Below, piece by piece: positions 13,474-25,018 of a stretch of 64,000 nt of DNA (the first letter of the stretch is position 1; each line of letters opens with the position of its first letter). Below the pieces are notes generated by a model, which saw only the letters and a list, made by a program, of their open reading frames with translations, was not told where the DNA came from and ran no database searches. This DNA comes from Polyporus tsugae. Lineage: Eukaryota; Basidiomycota; Agaricomycetes; Polyporales; Polyporaceae. The translations under genes were made by a program, and so were the position numbers. Location of the stretch: positions 2,172,501-2,236,500 of the forward strand of contig JAHRBS010000006.1 in assembly GCA_024305745.1 (NCBI GenBank), read 5' to 3'.

Positions 13474-13477
13474 ATGA
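13445..13477 (+). promoter_or_regulatory. Ten-codon upstream ORF overlapping the EST1-like start codon
   Basis: ATG at 13445 opens a frame encoding MSATMSNTQP. Its TGA (13475-13477) overlaps the main ATG (13474-13476) in the string ATGATGA. A ribosome ending the short ORF would stop on the main start, and a second in-frame ATG follows at 13477. Overlapping stop/start pairs are known to allow termination-reinitiation; whether the transcript includes 13445 is not known. Confidence 0.55.
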
Positions 13478-16400
13478 TGACCGAAGACGCCTCATATCTC
13501 GCCAGGTATGTTCAGCGTCCACTGCTGTCCACCCACTGTGGCTGAACTGGCCATTTTAGAGAGGCGAAGAGCCTCCAACAAACATTGAAAGAATCGCTCA
13601 AGATCAAGGATCCTTGGGATAAGGAGACGGATTTTACCAGGAAACAGTGCGTCCAGCTATGTATGTGTGGTTGCGAACTCCCTGTCCAAACAGAACGGGC
13701 AGATTGCGCCGACATTGCTTGCGTCTCCTCCTCCTCCATCCCTACGCCCCGGAGTCCAAGGATGCGGAGAACCAGTTGTGGATGCAAACATCATACGCAT
13801 TCATCGCCGTCTACAAGCAGCGTATCGCCACACTCGACCGTGCCACCCACAGCTCTCCTCGGCAACACCAACAGCCAGCACAAGGTCAAGGACAGGAGGG
13901 ACAGGGACAGGGACAAGGACGGGGCAGAGGGCATGGCGGCCACGGCGTCGTCGAGTACCGCAAGCTCCTCCAACGCTTCCGCCAGTTCCTCGCGGACGAG
14001 GAGAAGTTCTGGGTCCAGCTGATAGTGCGTATCCGCCGCATCTTCGCCCTCGATGACGCCCAGCACGTCCTCGCCGAGCTCGGCCTCATCCCTGACGACA
14101 CGTCGCCACCCCCCGAGAGCGGACCCCCGAAGCGCAACCACTTCCAGTTCCCATCGGAGTCCGAGGTTGCTGCGGTAGCCCCGTCCCTCACGCCGACGAC
14201 CCGTGACCAGCGCGAGAGCAGGATGGCGATCCTGAGCAAGGCATTGGTCTGCCTTGGGGACATCGAACGCTACAAGGAGCAGTACAACGAGGCGGGCGGG
14301 CGTCCGCGGGCAGGGCACGAGGACGGCCCCCCGGCGGTTGGTGCGTCTGGGAACCAGAAGGGCGGCCGGGGCAAGAAGGGCGGCGGCGGCGGCGTGAACA
14401 CGAACGGGAACAGCACGCAGGGCCCGGTGATGCCGCGGATGCGCAACTACGACAAGGCGCAGCAGTGCTACAAGCAGGCGCGGATCCTCCTACCGCAGGA
14501 CGGGAACCCGGCGCATCAGATGGCGATCCTGGCGTCGTACCAGAAGGATGTGTTCGCGTCGCTCGTGCACTACTATCGGGCGCTGTGCGTGAGGTCGCCG
14601 TACGACACCGCCGCGGAGAACTTGGGGACGGTGCTGACCAAGACACTGGACCAATGGAAGGCGAGAGGCGCGAAGAGGGATAGGGAGCGGGAGAAGGAGC
14701 AGGCGCGTGGCGAGGCGCCACCAATGGCGCCTCGTCTCCGCGTCGAGTCGTTCAAGGAGAAACTGATTGTCTTGCACGCGCTGTGGCGGATATCACCCGA
14801 GGAGTAAGTGGTCCACGTCGTGCATCTGTTGTGTTTCAGGCTAACGGGTGGTGAACAGAGCGGAAGCCATCTCGCCGAATCTGGCGAACAGGCTCGCAGA
14901 GGACTTCAGGTCACTTATCTCCGAACGTGTTCTACCCCTGGATATCGTCCTCAAAACCGTCGTTCTCGCACAAGGCGCACTGTGGAAACACCGTGTGTTC
15001 CGTACTGCTCCCACCAACGGGCACAGGAAAGGCCCGTCCCCGGCAACCTCGTCGGCCGTTGAGAGCTCCATCGCTGCGCATCTTCTCATGATGCATCGGG
15101 TCCTTTTGGAGGTTGGTGCCGTGCAGATCGCTGAGGTTCCCCCGGAAGACGCGGTCGAGCAAGATCTGGCACAACATATCACCGCGGCCTTTCGCAGAAC
15201 GCTACCTGCTCTCAGGATCGCGAGCAAATGGCTCCGTGCAAACCTGCGCTACGTCGTCCAGTCCACGCAACCAGACTCCGAGGCTAGTTCGTCCAGGTCG
15301 AAAGGGCGAGATCGGCGGAGAGGCAGCGATCGACGAAGTGCTAGCGTTTCCCTGTCGCTCACCATTCCTGGGTTGCCCGAGTTCTGGCGAGCATATGCGC
15401 AATTTTTGAGTGTGCTTCATCGCGCGTTCCCGCCGGATAAGCTTCCGAAGCTTGTCACGACGCTCGAGGAGGATGTGGAGATGGCCGGCTTCAGCCCGCT
15501 GAAGAAGTTTGTGCCCGGAGAGGTCGTCGGTGCGGCGGCGAACAAGGAGAGTGCCAAGGGCGTTCGTAATGGCCCTGCGGATGGCGTTCTCCAAGCCGTA
15601 CCGCCTGAACAGGTGCATCCAAATGAGGAGCAGCTGATGCGTATAACCGATTTGCTCGTGGACGCTCAGGGCCTTGTCAAGGATGAGGTATGTGACGTTG
15701 CCGTACTCGCACACATTCGTATATACTGAGCGTTGGGATGCTGTAGGGATCGCCGTTGACCTTCGCAGATGGCAAGTTTGTCGTCAAAGGTCTTCCAGAA
15801 CGAACTGCGAGCGCAGTACCCATTCGCCCTACGCCGTCTAAACCAGTTCCACGTCCGTACTCCAAATCGTCCATCCCCAAACCCACATCACCGCCGCTTG
15901 CTCCCCGTATCTCGCACGAACCTCGACCAGTGGAAACAGACGATGACAACATGACCGACATCACAAGAACTGAAGATGATCCCGTTGAGCAGGCATTTCG
16001 GACGGTGCTCAGCGCCTCGACAGGGGTGGAGGACGACGATGAAGAAGATGAGATCGTCTGGAATCCTGGGTTGGTTGTCCGTCTTTACATAGCCGCATAA
16101 TACTTACAGTTCACTAGCGTCAGCCCTAGTTCTCGCGACCTTGCTGTCCTGGCAGGGGTTCCGGCAACGCTTGCAGCCTCTCCACCCCACTCACTCGTGG
16201 CGAGCCCCCCTGCGCCTGTCACCAACTTGAGCCCTCGCAGTCCTGAGTCGTTCTCTCCCAGATGCGCGGTCAAGAAGCAATATGAATCTGCGGTGTCTGT
16301 GGCTCAGCCTGCAGTTGCCACCACTGCGAAGGACATCTTGTCAAGTGTTTTGCATCGTTCCCCACCCCGGCCTGATCTCGTTCGCTCGTTGCACATGCGT

Positions 16401-17018
16401 CAGGCGTCCGCTCCTCAAAGCACTCCTCTACTCTTCGGATCTACTCCTCTTGGCGGCACGTCTATCTGGTCGTCGAATGAGGGCACAGGGGGGAACTTCC
16501 ATGGTGCAGCGGGCACAACCAACGGTCCCCTGTATCAATCGTACTATTCGCACAGTCAGTTGCCAAACTCCTCGTCTACTATCCCACCTCAGGCACAGGC
16601 GTCGACGGGCCTTGGCCACCCTTCCGTACCACTGGGACCGGCCTATCAGCTCAACTCCGCGTTCTCAGGAGGCCATCAACGCGTCCAATCACTGTCCGCG
16701 ACTCGCAGTTCGCAGCCGTACTCAAGTCAAAGCCAGAGCCAGAGCCAGAGCCAGAGTCAATTTGCGGATCCGTTCAACCCTTGCCCTGCGCTTACCGAGC
16801 AAGGACCCGTAGCTTACGACACTGGTGTCCCTGGTGCATACGCCGATCCCATATACTCACGGAAGCTCGATCCAACGTATTCGCGTCAGGAAGCGCCCGG
16901 AGTGGGGTTGCACGACCGCACCATGTCTTACCACCTCGATCACCGCGCGCCGGGCTATGCTAGTGCATTCCAGCCTCCCTTGTCCTCTATGGCCCAGATA
17001 TGGAACAATGCAGGGTGA
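13474..17018 (+). CDS. EST1/SMG7-like protein (telomerase or mRNA-decay factor)
   Basis: Large protein of about 1090 aa with an EST1-type N-terminal TPR region. This family includes yeast Est1 (telomerase recruitment) and SMG5/6/7 (nonsense-mediated mRNA decay). Exons 13474-13505, 13560-13646, 13703-14803, 14859-15687, 15747-16069 and 16118-17018 sum to a multiple of three. The start ATG-ATG-ACC encodes MMTEDASYLAREAKS. Residues ~40-130 hold the Est1 N-terminal helices (HPYAPESKDAENQLW, EYRKLLQRFRQFLADEE). TPR-like repeats follow (LGDIERYKEQY, YDKAQQCYKQARILL, SLVHYYRALCVRSPYDTA), then the Est1 DNA/RNA-binding-like region up to about 15690. A long Ser/Pro/Gln-rich tail carries an SQ-repeat run. 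No PIN nuclease domain is seen, so it resembles SMG7/Est1 rather than SMG6. A uORF overlaps the start. Family confidence is high; its role in telomere versus RNA decay is unresolved. Confidence 0.87.
16725..16760 (+). repeat. Short hexamer run coding for Ser-Gln repeats
   Basis: About five consecutive near-perfect AGCCAG-type hexamers give repeated SQ dipeptides in the tail of the EST1-like protein. SQ clusters are the preferred sites of ATM/ATR-type kinases, but this run may simply be low-complexity expansion. Confidence 0.7.
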
Positions 17019-18113
17019 CGGCCATGATTCCGTTCGTTTCCAGAACCACTCTTACTAGACGTCTACACCCGGGACTGAGGACATTCCAAGCTCGAATGTC
17101 GAGATCCGTGCTACCATGGATGTCGCCACGCCCGCCAGGCATGTGGCTCCGCTGGCTCGTCTCTCGCCTGTGCCCGTAGACACCGTTGTCCTGGAGTCCG
17201 CAAACGAGCGGTCTTCTAGTTCGACGACATCGTTTGCATCCACGTCCCTTCGCGGGCATTGATGTTCACGTTCATGATTGCCAGCTCGTGCGCTACGTAT
17301 CCCGCTGCCGTCGGTTTTCTGCTTCGTCTGCCGTGATTGTTGGCTGTAGCAGATTCGAGTCTGCGCACATGGCCTGCCAGGAATTTGTTCGCTATATATT
17401 TCGAACATGCATGCTATCGTCGTGCCTTGCGCTTTGGCCGATCCTCTCCTTCTCATCTTCTCTACGTCTACCCTCTTTCTTACGCGCGCGCGTCCTACTT
17501 ACTGGGCCCACCTTCTATGTATGATATGCGTGTCCTGCAGCACTCGCTGATTGGTTCCTCTATCTCCTGCCGCGCATGTAGGCTCCATGGCTGTCCCCGC
17601 TTGGTTATGATATGGTTCAAGCTTCAAGTTACGCGCCGCCTACGCCTGTTCCCTATGTATCCGATTATTGTATGGACATCAATGAAGGTACATCTGCTCA
17701 ATTGCAGGGTTACTGACGAGGCGACATCGCTTGGTTCCCTCTCGTTCCTAAACGCCTGCTATTCATGGATGGAGGTGTCTTAGATCTATCTGGTGGCGGG
17801 GATCCAGCAAATTTAATCTCCACCTTTCACTGGCCACTCGCGCGACATACGTACTTGGATCTGCAGATATTCCCCCACGGATCGTAGCGGCGACCTAGGT
17901 TTTCCAAGTACGTTTTTCTTGGGCTGTAGCATTGAGATTCTTCTGTTATCATACTGATCAACCTTTCGTTCCAGATCTAGCTCGCAGGTGGAAGTTCCGC
18001 ATCTTACGGTAAGTTGCAGAGTATTTCGCCATAAAGGGCGACGGGAGCTTCGAGTTGTGCAAGAGTTTAAACGTTCCTCTTCCAGATCACACCGTATCGC
18101 CTCGATCGTCTCG
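17019..18113. other. Intergenic, nothing recognised
   Basis: Contains the presumed 3' end of the EST1-like gene and the promoter of the TPR gene. Open frames here are short and match no family I know. Confidence 0.6.
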
Positions 18114-19674
18114 ATGTCGAAAGAGAGGGTCCCCCAAGGCATGACGCCGGAGTTGCTCGACTCCATGCAGGTCGGCTACCGTCCACGAACACCGAAACCG
18201 CATCGTAGACTTACGTTCTTTCCCGCGCCATGTAGCAAATTCTCAGCGGATACAAAGGAGGCAGCGACATGAGCGACATCATGCGGCATGTTTCCGGCCA
18301 GGATCCAGCCATGTTGGAGGCATTGGTGAACGCCGTATCCGACGCGAAAGAAAAAAACCAAGTCGATCTCTCCACTTTCAACTACGCCTCGCTTCGTATC
18401 AAGCGCGGCTCGTTCTGGGTCGTCCAGCTCACACAAATGGGCTTTGGAGATACTCGTACGGGGCGCGTAGCGGACAACCAGTTTCCGGGCAGCCAACCCG
18501 TCTTTCAGATCATTATCTGTACGTCAAAGTCTCTCACTTTCCGACGCGATCCGTGCTTCATTCCGCCGTTCCGCAGATGATGACAAGAACGCGTACCGCG
18601 TCGTTGAAGGGCCTGACAAGCCAGGTTTGCCTCCCTCGGACTTTGTGTTAGAGTACGTCTGTCCACGCTCTCCCTCCGATACTCCCCCATTTAGCTCTCG
18701 TGTCGATAGGGCCATCCAGAAGGCTATGGCGACCCCGGTCCCCCCGCTGCGTCCTCAGCTCCCGGAATTTCTGCTTGTGGCGCGCAAGCTTCAGCAACAT
18801 GTTCCGGTGCTGAAGCCCTTTCTTGATTCATTTCCTCCGCCATTCACCTGGCGTATCGAGACGCGGTGCGTTGCCTCACCGATTGATGAGATATTGAGTG
18901 TCGTCTGATCCGTGCGTGGCACAGCGAGGAGGAGGAAGAGGTCGCAGGTGGCGTCCACGATATGAATGTTGCCGGAGTGACAACTGGCATCCGAGAAGCC
19001 TAGCAGGAGAAGGAGCGCGGCAACCAAGCGTTCGTTAGTAAGAACCGGAAGAAAGCCGTGGAGCATTACACCAAGGCGATCGATTCGCTTCTCGATGCGG
19101 AGGCTCAGAAGCCTACGGACGCGGAACTGGTGAAAATCAAGGCGGTCGAGGCGGTTTGCTTCTCGAACCGTGCTGCTTCATGGTTGCTTCCCGGGGAAGG
19201 ACAGGATGGACAGAAGGCGCTGGCAGATGCGGATAGGGCGATTGAGGAGGACTGCGAGTACGCGAAAGCGTTGGTGTTTTCCGCATGACAGGGTCTCACC
19301 AAGGATGCTGACCATTCCGCAGGTACTACCGCAAGGCGAAAGCTCTGTTGCTCTTGTCACGCAACTCAGATGCGATCGATATGCTCACCAGTGCACTAAT
19401 CAAACCAAACTTTGCGTCGGAGAAGGGACTCAACGACGCACTGGTCGAAGCGCAAGGTGGCTTCCCGGACACGGTGATGAACCCGTCATCTCTCGTATGT
19501 CAGCATGAATTGATGAGTTATGTTTAGGCGGATGCCCTGCGGACGTTTTGTCAAGAGAAGTTCAAGAACGAGGACGGAGACAAACGTGCACGTCACGTTG
19601 CGGAGTTCCGCCGCCGCGCAGAAGAGCAATTGAAGAAGATTTTGGGCCCCGACGCTAGCATTGACTCCCTGTGA
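18114..19674 (+). pseudogene. TPR-repeat protein with an in-frame TAG
   Basis: Seven exons (18114-18170, 18236-18518, 18577-18652, 18710-18865, 18925-19269, 19323-19494, 19528-19674) join without phase error into 411 codons. One of them is a TAG at 19001-19003, exactly where helix A of the first TPR begins (REA-stop-QEKERGNQAF). The N-terminal 200 residues (SDIMRHVSGQDPAMLEAL, TRTGRVADNQFPGSQPVF) belong to no domain I can name. The C-terminal half has two or three TPR units of the co-chaperone kind (KKAVEHYTKAIDSL, FSNRAASWLL, AKAYYRKAKALLL). The next-to-last intron is only 33 nt (19495-19527), which is unusually short. An alternative 65-nt intron starting GTCGCA and ending at that TAG would keep the frame but lose about 21 residues. 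So the gene may be a pseudogene, carry a sequencing error, or use that intron. Confidence 0.65.
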
Positions 19675-20581
19675 CGGCCTGGACAGGATTACACCAACTA
19701 CAGCCCTCCCTCAACACTTTCAGCTGCACCGTTTGGTCCACGCTCTATGGAGCTCAGCTATCCGGGCAGAGCGGCGCGATGATGCAATTGCCCGTAGAGT
19801 GGGTGGGGCTAGGCTAGTTGATGTCAATGTATCGTACGGAAATCGGTCTCGCGCTGAGCCTGCGAGCCTCGAGGGTGGCTCGGGGAGAAGGCATAAACTT
19901 TGGGTGAACTTGATGGCCATCTGACCGCGAGCGGGCCGGCTGTCCGTGCCGAACCTCCGTTCGACTTCAGGCGCTTCCAATCTTGTCCCCATCCCACACG
20001 AGTCGGACTGTACTACCAGGCTAGCACCAGCTGGCCCAAGCATTCAGTACTCCCTCATGCAAGCCGTTGAGGAGTATACGTTCGGCACGGCAGTTTGTTG
20101 TCGACCACCGATTCTGTCTTCCCGGTATGTGATTCATCAGTGACGAGTCTGCCAGTGCCACACGTGTCGGATGAGGTGGTCAGCTCACTGGGGCCCGCCA
20201 ACAGGTTCAGCTCTTTCAACCATGAATCCCGTGTCGCCCTCGATTTCAGCTGCTTTGCCACACCGTGCAGTTTTCCGGAAGCGAGAACTGACCTCGTCGC
20301 CACCTTCAACTTTCCCTGCACTCCACTGCCACAGAGTCCGTAGTATTGATAGAACCTTGGATCGCTGAGCTCAGGGTCGTTCCCTCACATGCCACGACCG
20401 GACCCAATGCTTCTTATAGATCCGGTAAGAATGGCTCTCACGTTTCCACCATGGTCCTATTGCTTCGGTATATTTATCTCTCCTTTACCCCGCCACCCTT
20501 GAGCCCCATCGCCACGTTCGACTACCCACTCCTAGAGACCTCCTCACAACCTCTTCTCTTTACAGGTTTCGACCTTCTTCG
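19675..20581. other. Intergenic, promoter of the permease gene
   Basis: No supported gene. Scattered short open frames on both strands look like shadows; no repeat or RNA gene was recognised. Confidence 0.6.
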
Positions 20582-23246
20582 ATGGGACAGGAAATCGCTG
20601 ATGATTCAAAGTGTACCATACCGCGAAACCAGGTGGATGTGAAAGAGAGGCCAGCCAGAGATGACGATTCGGAGCAGTTGGAACCCAATCTTGCAAGTGC
20701 CGCCAACCTCGACGTCAGTGTCGGGGGCCTATCGCTGGAGGAAGGTACGTCTTCTTTTTGTTTGTTGGAAGGTGTCGATAATTGCTCATCGTTCTGCGCT
20801 AGATGCGGCAGGCGGTATCGGTCGTCATATGGGTGTCTTCACCTGCACACTCCTCATGTAAGCTAGCCTGTTGACCACAAGAACTAGTCCAAGTTCTTAT
20901 GCATCTCTTTACAGAATCGGTCGGATGATTGGGACGGCCATCTTCTCTACCCCGTCATCTATCCTTGGATCCGTGGGATCTGTCGGCGCGTCTCTCATGC
21001 TCTGGGTCTTCGGATTCGTCATATCGATTTGCGGTCTCTTCATCTGGCTCGAATTCGGCACCATGTTCCCGCGCTCTGGGGGCGAGAAGGTATACCTCGA
21101 AGCCGTGTACAAGAAGCCGAAGTATCTCGTCACTATTCTGTTCGCTTTCAACGCCATTATCCTCGGTTTTACGGCGTCTAGTTGCATTGTAAGTTCGTAT
21201 CCGAAGTTGACGGTCACGAAGTGCTGACCGGAGACATGTATTAGGTTTTTGCACAAAAGTAGGTCACCCTCGCCAGCGCGAGCACGAGTGCAGGACTGAC
21301 TGAAGCTGTCGGACAGCATTCTTATTACTGCGGGGCAGACCGCTGACCGATGGGTTACCCGTGCAATTGCTGTTGCAGGTCGGTTGATCCTACGCCCTGG
21401 CCATTGCATCACGGCGTGCTAATGTGTATGGAATAGTGGTCGTGTTTGCGACTTTAGTCCATGGTCTAACCCCGCAACTAGGTCTGTGGCTCATGAATGT
21501 GAGTAAATAGGGATCATTTGGTTTGCGTGAACGTCCGATGAACGTTTGCCAGGCTCTGAATGTTTTCAAGATCATCATTCTTCTTTTCATCTCTTTCACG
21601 GGGTGGGCAGTGTTGGCTGGGAAAACCGCTGTCCAGGACCCACACGCGAACTTTCGTAACGTCTTCGCTGGAAGCTCGCGCAGCAGCAATGACGTAGGTT
21701 TATTCTAACATACACTCTCTGGGCCGTCGCTGACATGGATTGCAGTACGCCACGGCGATGTTTAAAGTACTAAACGCGTACAACGGATGGTCGAACGTGA
21801 ACTACGTCCTCAACAACGTCAAGAACCCTGTTCGGACACTGAAGATCGCTGGCCCACTTGGGCTCAGTATCAGCACCATACTATACTTTCTTGCGAATGT
21901 CGCTTTTTTCGCGTAAGTTTCAATCTGCTCCGGCCGACTGTATGGCACTGAAGCGGCGAGAATGATGACGTCGTCTTTGAATGTAGGGCTGCTACAAAGC
22001 AGGAGATCACGGAGTCCGGTGTCACAGTCGCCAGCCTGTTCTTCCATAACGTGTTCGGAACGAAGGCACAGAAAGCGCTGACTGTTTCCATTGCACTGAG
22101 GTATACTACGCCATCACTTTTCGCTAAACGCACATCTCTGACCCACGTTGTAGTGCACTCGGGTAAGTAGTTCCGGGAGAAGAAATCATCAAATCAGCAC
22201 TGATAGAGTTACTGTGGCACCTGCAACTTGTTCCCTGCAGAGTAGGTTTCCTCTGTTTCATCAGATGCCTGCCGATGCTGACTGTGAGGTGTTGAGGTTG
22301 TTATGACCGTTGTACGCATTTTAGGTTCTCTCCATAGGCCGACGTTGTGAAATAACAAACCATCTGTCCTTCAGGCATTCGCTGCCGCTCGTGTTAACCA
22401 AGAGCTCGCGAAGGAGGGCATCCCTCTCCCCTTCGGTAACAAGCTCTGGGCATCGAACTGGCCGACTGGGAAGTCGCCTTTTCTTGGTCTCGTCATTCAC
22501 ATGATTCCTTCCGTACGTGTATTTCTCTTGACCGTGCCGCCATAATCAATCTGATGAGTGCCGCCAGGTTATCGTCCTGATTGGACCACCGCCCGCAGTT
22601 GCATATCCCTTCATTATCGACATCGAAGGCTACCCGCAGCAGATCGTCAACTTTTTCGTCGTCATTGGCCTCTTCTGGCTCCGGTACCACAAACCCAACG
22701 CTCCACGCCCTTTCAAAGGTTTGCGTTATCGAATTTGTGCCCCTTCCCTTACTTTGGTACTGAGTTGTACGTCAACAGTTTGGTTGCCAATGGCGGTGTT
22801 TTTCCTGGTGGCGGCGGCATTTTGTACGTCATGAGTCTCCGAATTTTCATACCGAGTGTGTGACTCCACCCCTGCAGTGATCGTTGCGCCTTTCCTCCGG
22901 CCAGCGAATGGCGTTGGAGATACGCCACCTCTCCCTTACTATCTGTACGCTCACTGCCTCACCGTCAGACGACTTCTCACTGTTGTTGACCCTGCTTTCA
23001 CTAGGTACTGCCTTGTCGGCATCGCAGTCCTGGCCACGGGTGTCATTTACTGGGCGTCATGGCGTGTCGTTCCAAAATGGTTCGGTTACAAGTTTGTTCC
23101 TAGGAAGGAGACGCTCAGCGATGGCACGGTGGTCGCCGTGGTACGTCTCTTCGGACGCGGACACGCCTATCTTTCGATGGAGATACCCTAGAGCTCAGGC
23201 TGACCCTTAGTCCTCGTTCCAGTTCTCACCCAAAAAGATCGACTAA
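20582..23246 (+). CDS. Amino-acid permease (APC superfamily, methionine/LAT-like)
   Basis: Plasma-membrane amino-acid transporter of the APC superfamily, resembling fungal high-affinity methionine or L-type permeases. The first exon encodes a charged cytosolic N-terminus (MGQEIADDSK...). The conserved TM1 block follows after two introns (IGRMIGTAIFSTPSSIL), then SLMLWVFGFVISICGLFIW, VTILFAFNAIILGF, INILVAQ-type helices, GWSNVNYVLNNVKNP, and ARVNQELAKEGIPLPFG in the TM8-9 loop. The end reads ...VVAV-FSPKKID. Clear exons include 20582-20744, 20803-20857, 20915-21188, a 14-nt microexon 21245-21258, 21317-21378, 21437-21498, 21553-21693, 21746-21912 and 21987-22100. Exon joints between about 22160 and 22375 could not be resolved; VVMTV at ~22298-22312 looks like one small exon there. 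Whether that region is intact is therefore open. Confidence 0.85.
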
Positions 23247-24473
23247 CACAACGTTCCCTCCAATTCATCCCAATGACATATCGACGTTATGCGATTCTTC
23301 AACGGTGATGTTTCTGAACCGAGCAACGCGGGCTTCCTTGGCGTCTGCCGCTGTCTGGCCAACATTCTTTTTGGAGGTCGCTGTCATGTTCTCAGTGCTG
23401 CATTCCGTGGTAAAGTTTACATAGTTGTCTGGTGAGTTCCAGGACGCGGGCATGCTCTAGACCAGCCAGGATATCCTGCGTGGGGCGCCAATCATCTGCA
23501 AGTAGTGGCACTGACGTCGCATCCGACAAGCGGTCATTCACGCGTCACGTTTGCCTGACATGATTGTGTAGGGGTCACGGGTGTAATATCGTAACTTACT
23601 GCTTGTTGCCTGAAGAATCACTAGGAACGTTTTTTGTACGAGCGGTCGCACAATCTAACGCCAACGGACGATTCGGTGACATCGAAAGTTAACTGTGTAT
23701 GTGCTTCGCGGTGTCCCTTTCCGATTGCAGTTAACACAATCCTGCCAGACAGTCACAAGAGGGCTCGCAAATCGCGATCACGGGATCTCGATTGAAGGAC
23801 AAGTGTCAAGCTGGCAACTGAGGCATGCATGCACCACACAGGTGTTCAATTCGGAATTGTTCTGGACATCGGACGTCGGGCCACCCTCGGAGACAACCTG
23901 AAGGCAACTGCTGGGAAGCATGGAGCTAGCCGAGCATTCCCCGCGCGTCGACCTCAGTCCTTGAACCCATTTCCTTGCAACGGCCGGGACCGGCACTACT
24001 TCCCTCGACCGAAAAATCCCACCCGCGAGTAAGCTACGAACGGGATCAGTCTGCGCCGTTGGACATTCAGCTTGCAGTACTAGCACTTTGCGCGAGAGGA
24101 GGTAACCCAACTTTTCTCGAAAAGTCTTGGAACATGCGGTCGTCGGCTACTACTACGTAGCCCATCACGTCCATTACACGAGCTCCGGGTGCGTCCAGCA
24201 CCGCCCGCGTCCAGCAGAAATGGGTGGTCCCCGACGTTTCATTGAAGTGCTGCAAGCTACATAAAGTGCATCAGCTGAGTGTTCATTCAGGGTGGCGCGT
24301 ATGTATGTTGAAGGCTAGATCCCAAATCTGGCGTCGCCCTTGTCTGGCGAGGGTGAAGGACATGATGTTGACATCGGATAGAGGGCTCCGTGTCTCAATT
24401 AATCGTGGCGCATTTGCGACACGAAGGATGAGCTAGCTGTTGGACGACCGACGCACAGACCATTGTCTGCGGG
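23247..24473. other. Intergenic, upstream of the hydrophobin
   Basis: About 1.2 kb without a supported gene. It probably includes the regulatory region of the hydrophobin, whose TATA box follows. Confidence 0.6.
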
Positions 24474-24480
24474 TATAAAA
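24474..24480 (+). promoter_or_regulatory. TATA box of the hydrophobin gene
   Basis: A perfect TATAAAA lies 103 bp upstream of the hydrophobin ATG. This is the spacing expected for a strongly transcribed fungal gene with a leader of roughly 70 nt. No other gene in the window shows so clear a TATA box. Confidence 0.7.
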
Positions 24481-24582
24481 ACCTATGGAGGTGGGCAGAG
24501 GAAAATCAGCTCGCAGTCATTCCTCTCTCGCACTCCAGCACAAAACCCCAGCTACCCACCGTCTTCACCGACCGCATTCACA

Positions 24583-25018
24583 ATGATCGCTCGCGTCGCC
24601 GCCGTTGCTGCCTTCTTCGCCTTCCCGCTCCTCGCGCTCGCTGGTGGTGCTGACTGCAACACCGGGGACATCCAATGCTGCAATAGCTTCGAGAACGTGA
24701 GTCTCCCCCGTCTCTCTAGCTAAGCGTTTGGAATGCTGACAGTATTTGGGACCCAGTCCAACTCTGCTGCGGGCTCCGCCCTCCTCGGTGCCCTCGGCAT
24801 CAACGTCCAGGACGTCACTGGCCAGATTGGTCTCCAGTGCAACCCGGTGACCGTCATCGGCGGGCAGATCACCTCCCAGTGCTCCCAGAAGCCCGTTTGC
24901 TGCCAGAACAACAACGTCGTGAGTATTGCTTTCTCATGGTCTGGACGATACGAATCGCTTACTGACTGCTTTGAAGGGCGGCGCCGTATCCGTTGGCTGC
25001 GTTCCCGTCCAGCTCTGA
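24583..25018 (+). CDS. Class I hydrophobin
   Basis: Small secreted surface protein that self-assembles at air-water interfaces and coats aerial hyphae and fruiting bodies. Three exons (24583-24696, 24757-24918, 24977-25018) give 105 aa. Residues 1-20 form a signal peptide (MIARVAAVAAFFAFPLLALA). The eight cysteines appear in the hydrophobin order: DCN, QCC (the CC pair), LQC, SQC, VCC (second CC pair), and VGC near the end (GCVPVQL). The cysteine spacing is that of class I. The gene is complete, has a strong TATA box upstream, and its intron positions interrupt the loops as in other basidiomycete hydrophobins. Confidence 0.97.

Noticed and set aside
13791..14724. Long antisense open frames opposite the EST1-like gene
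   Set aside because: The sense strand carries a clear spliced gene; the antisense frames are by-products of third-position GC bias.
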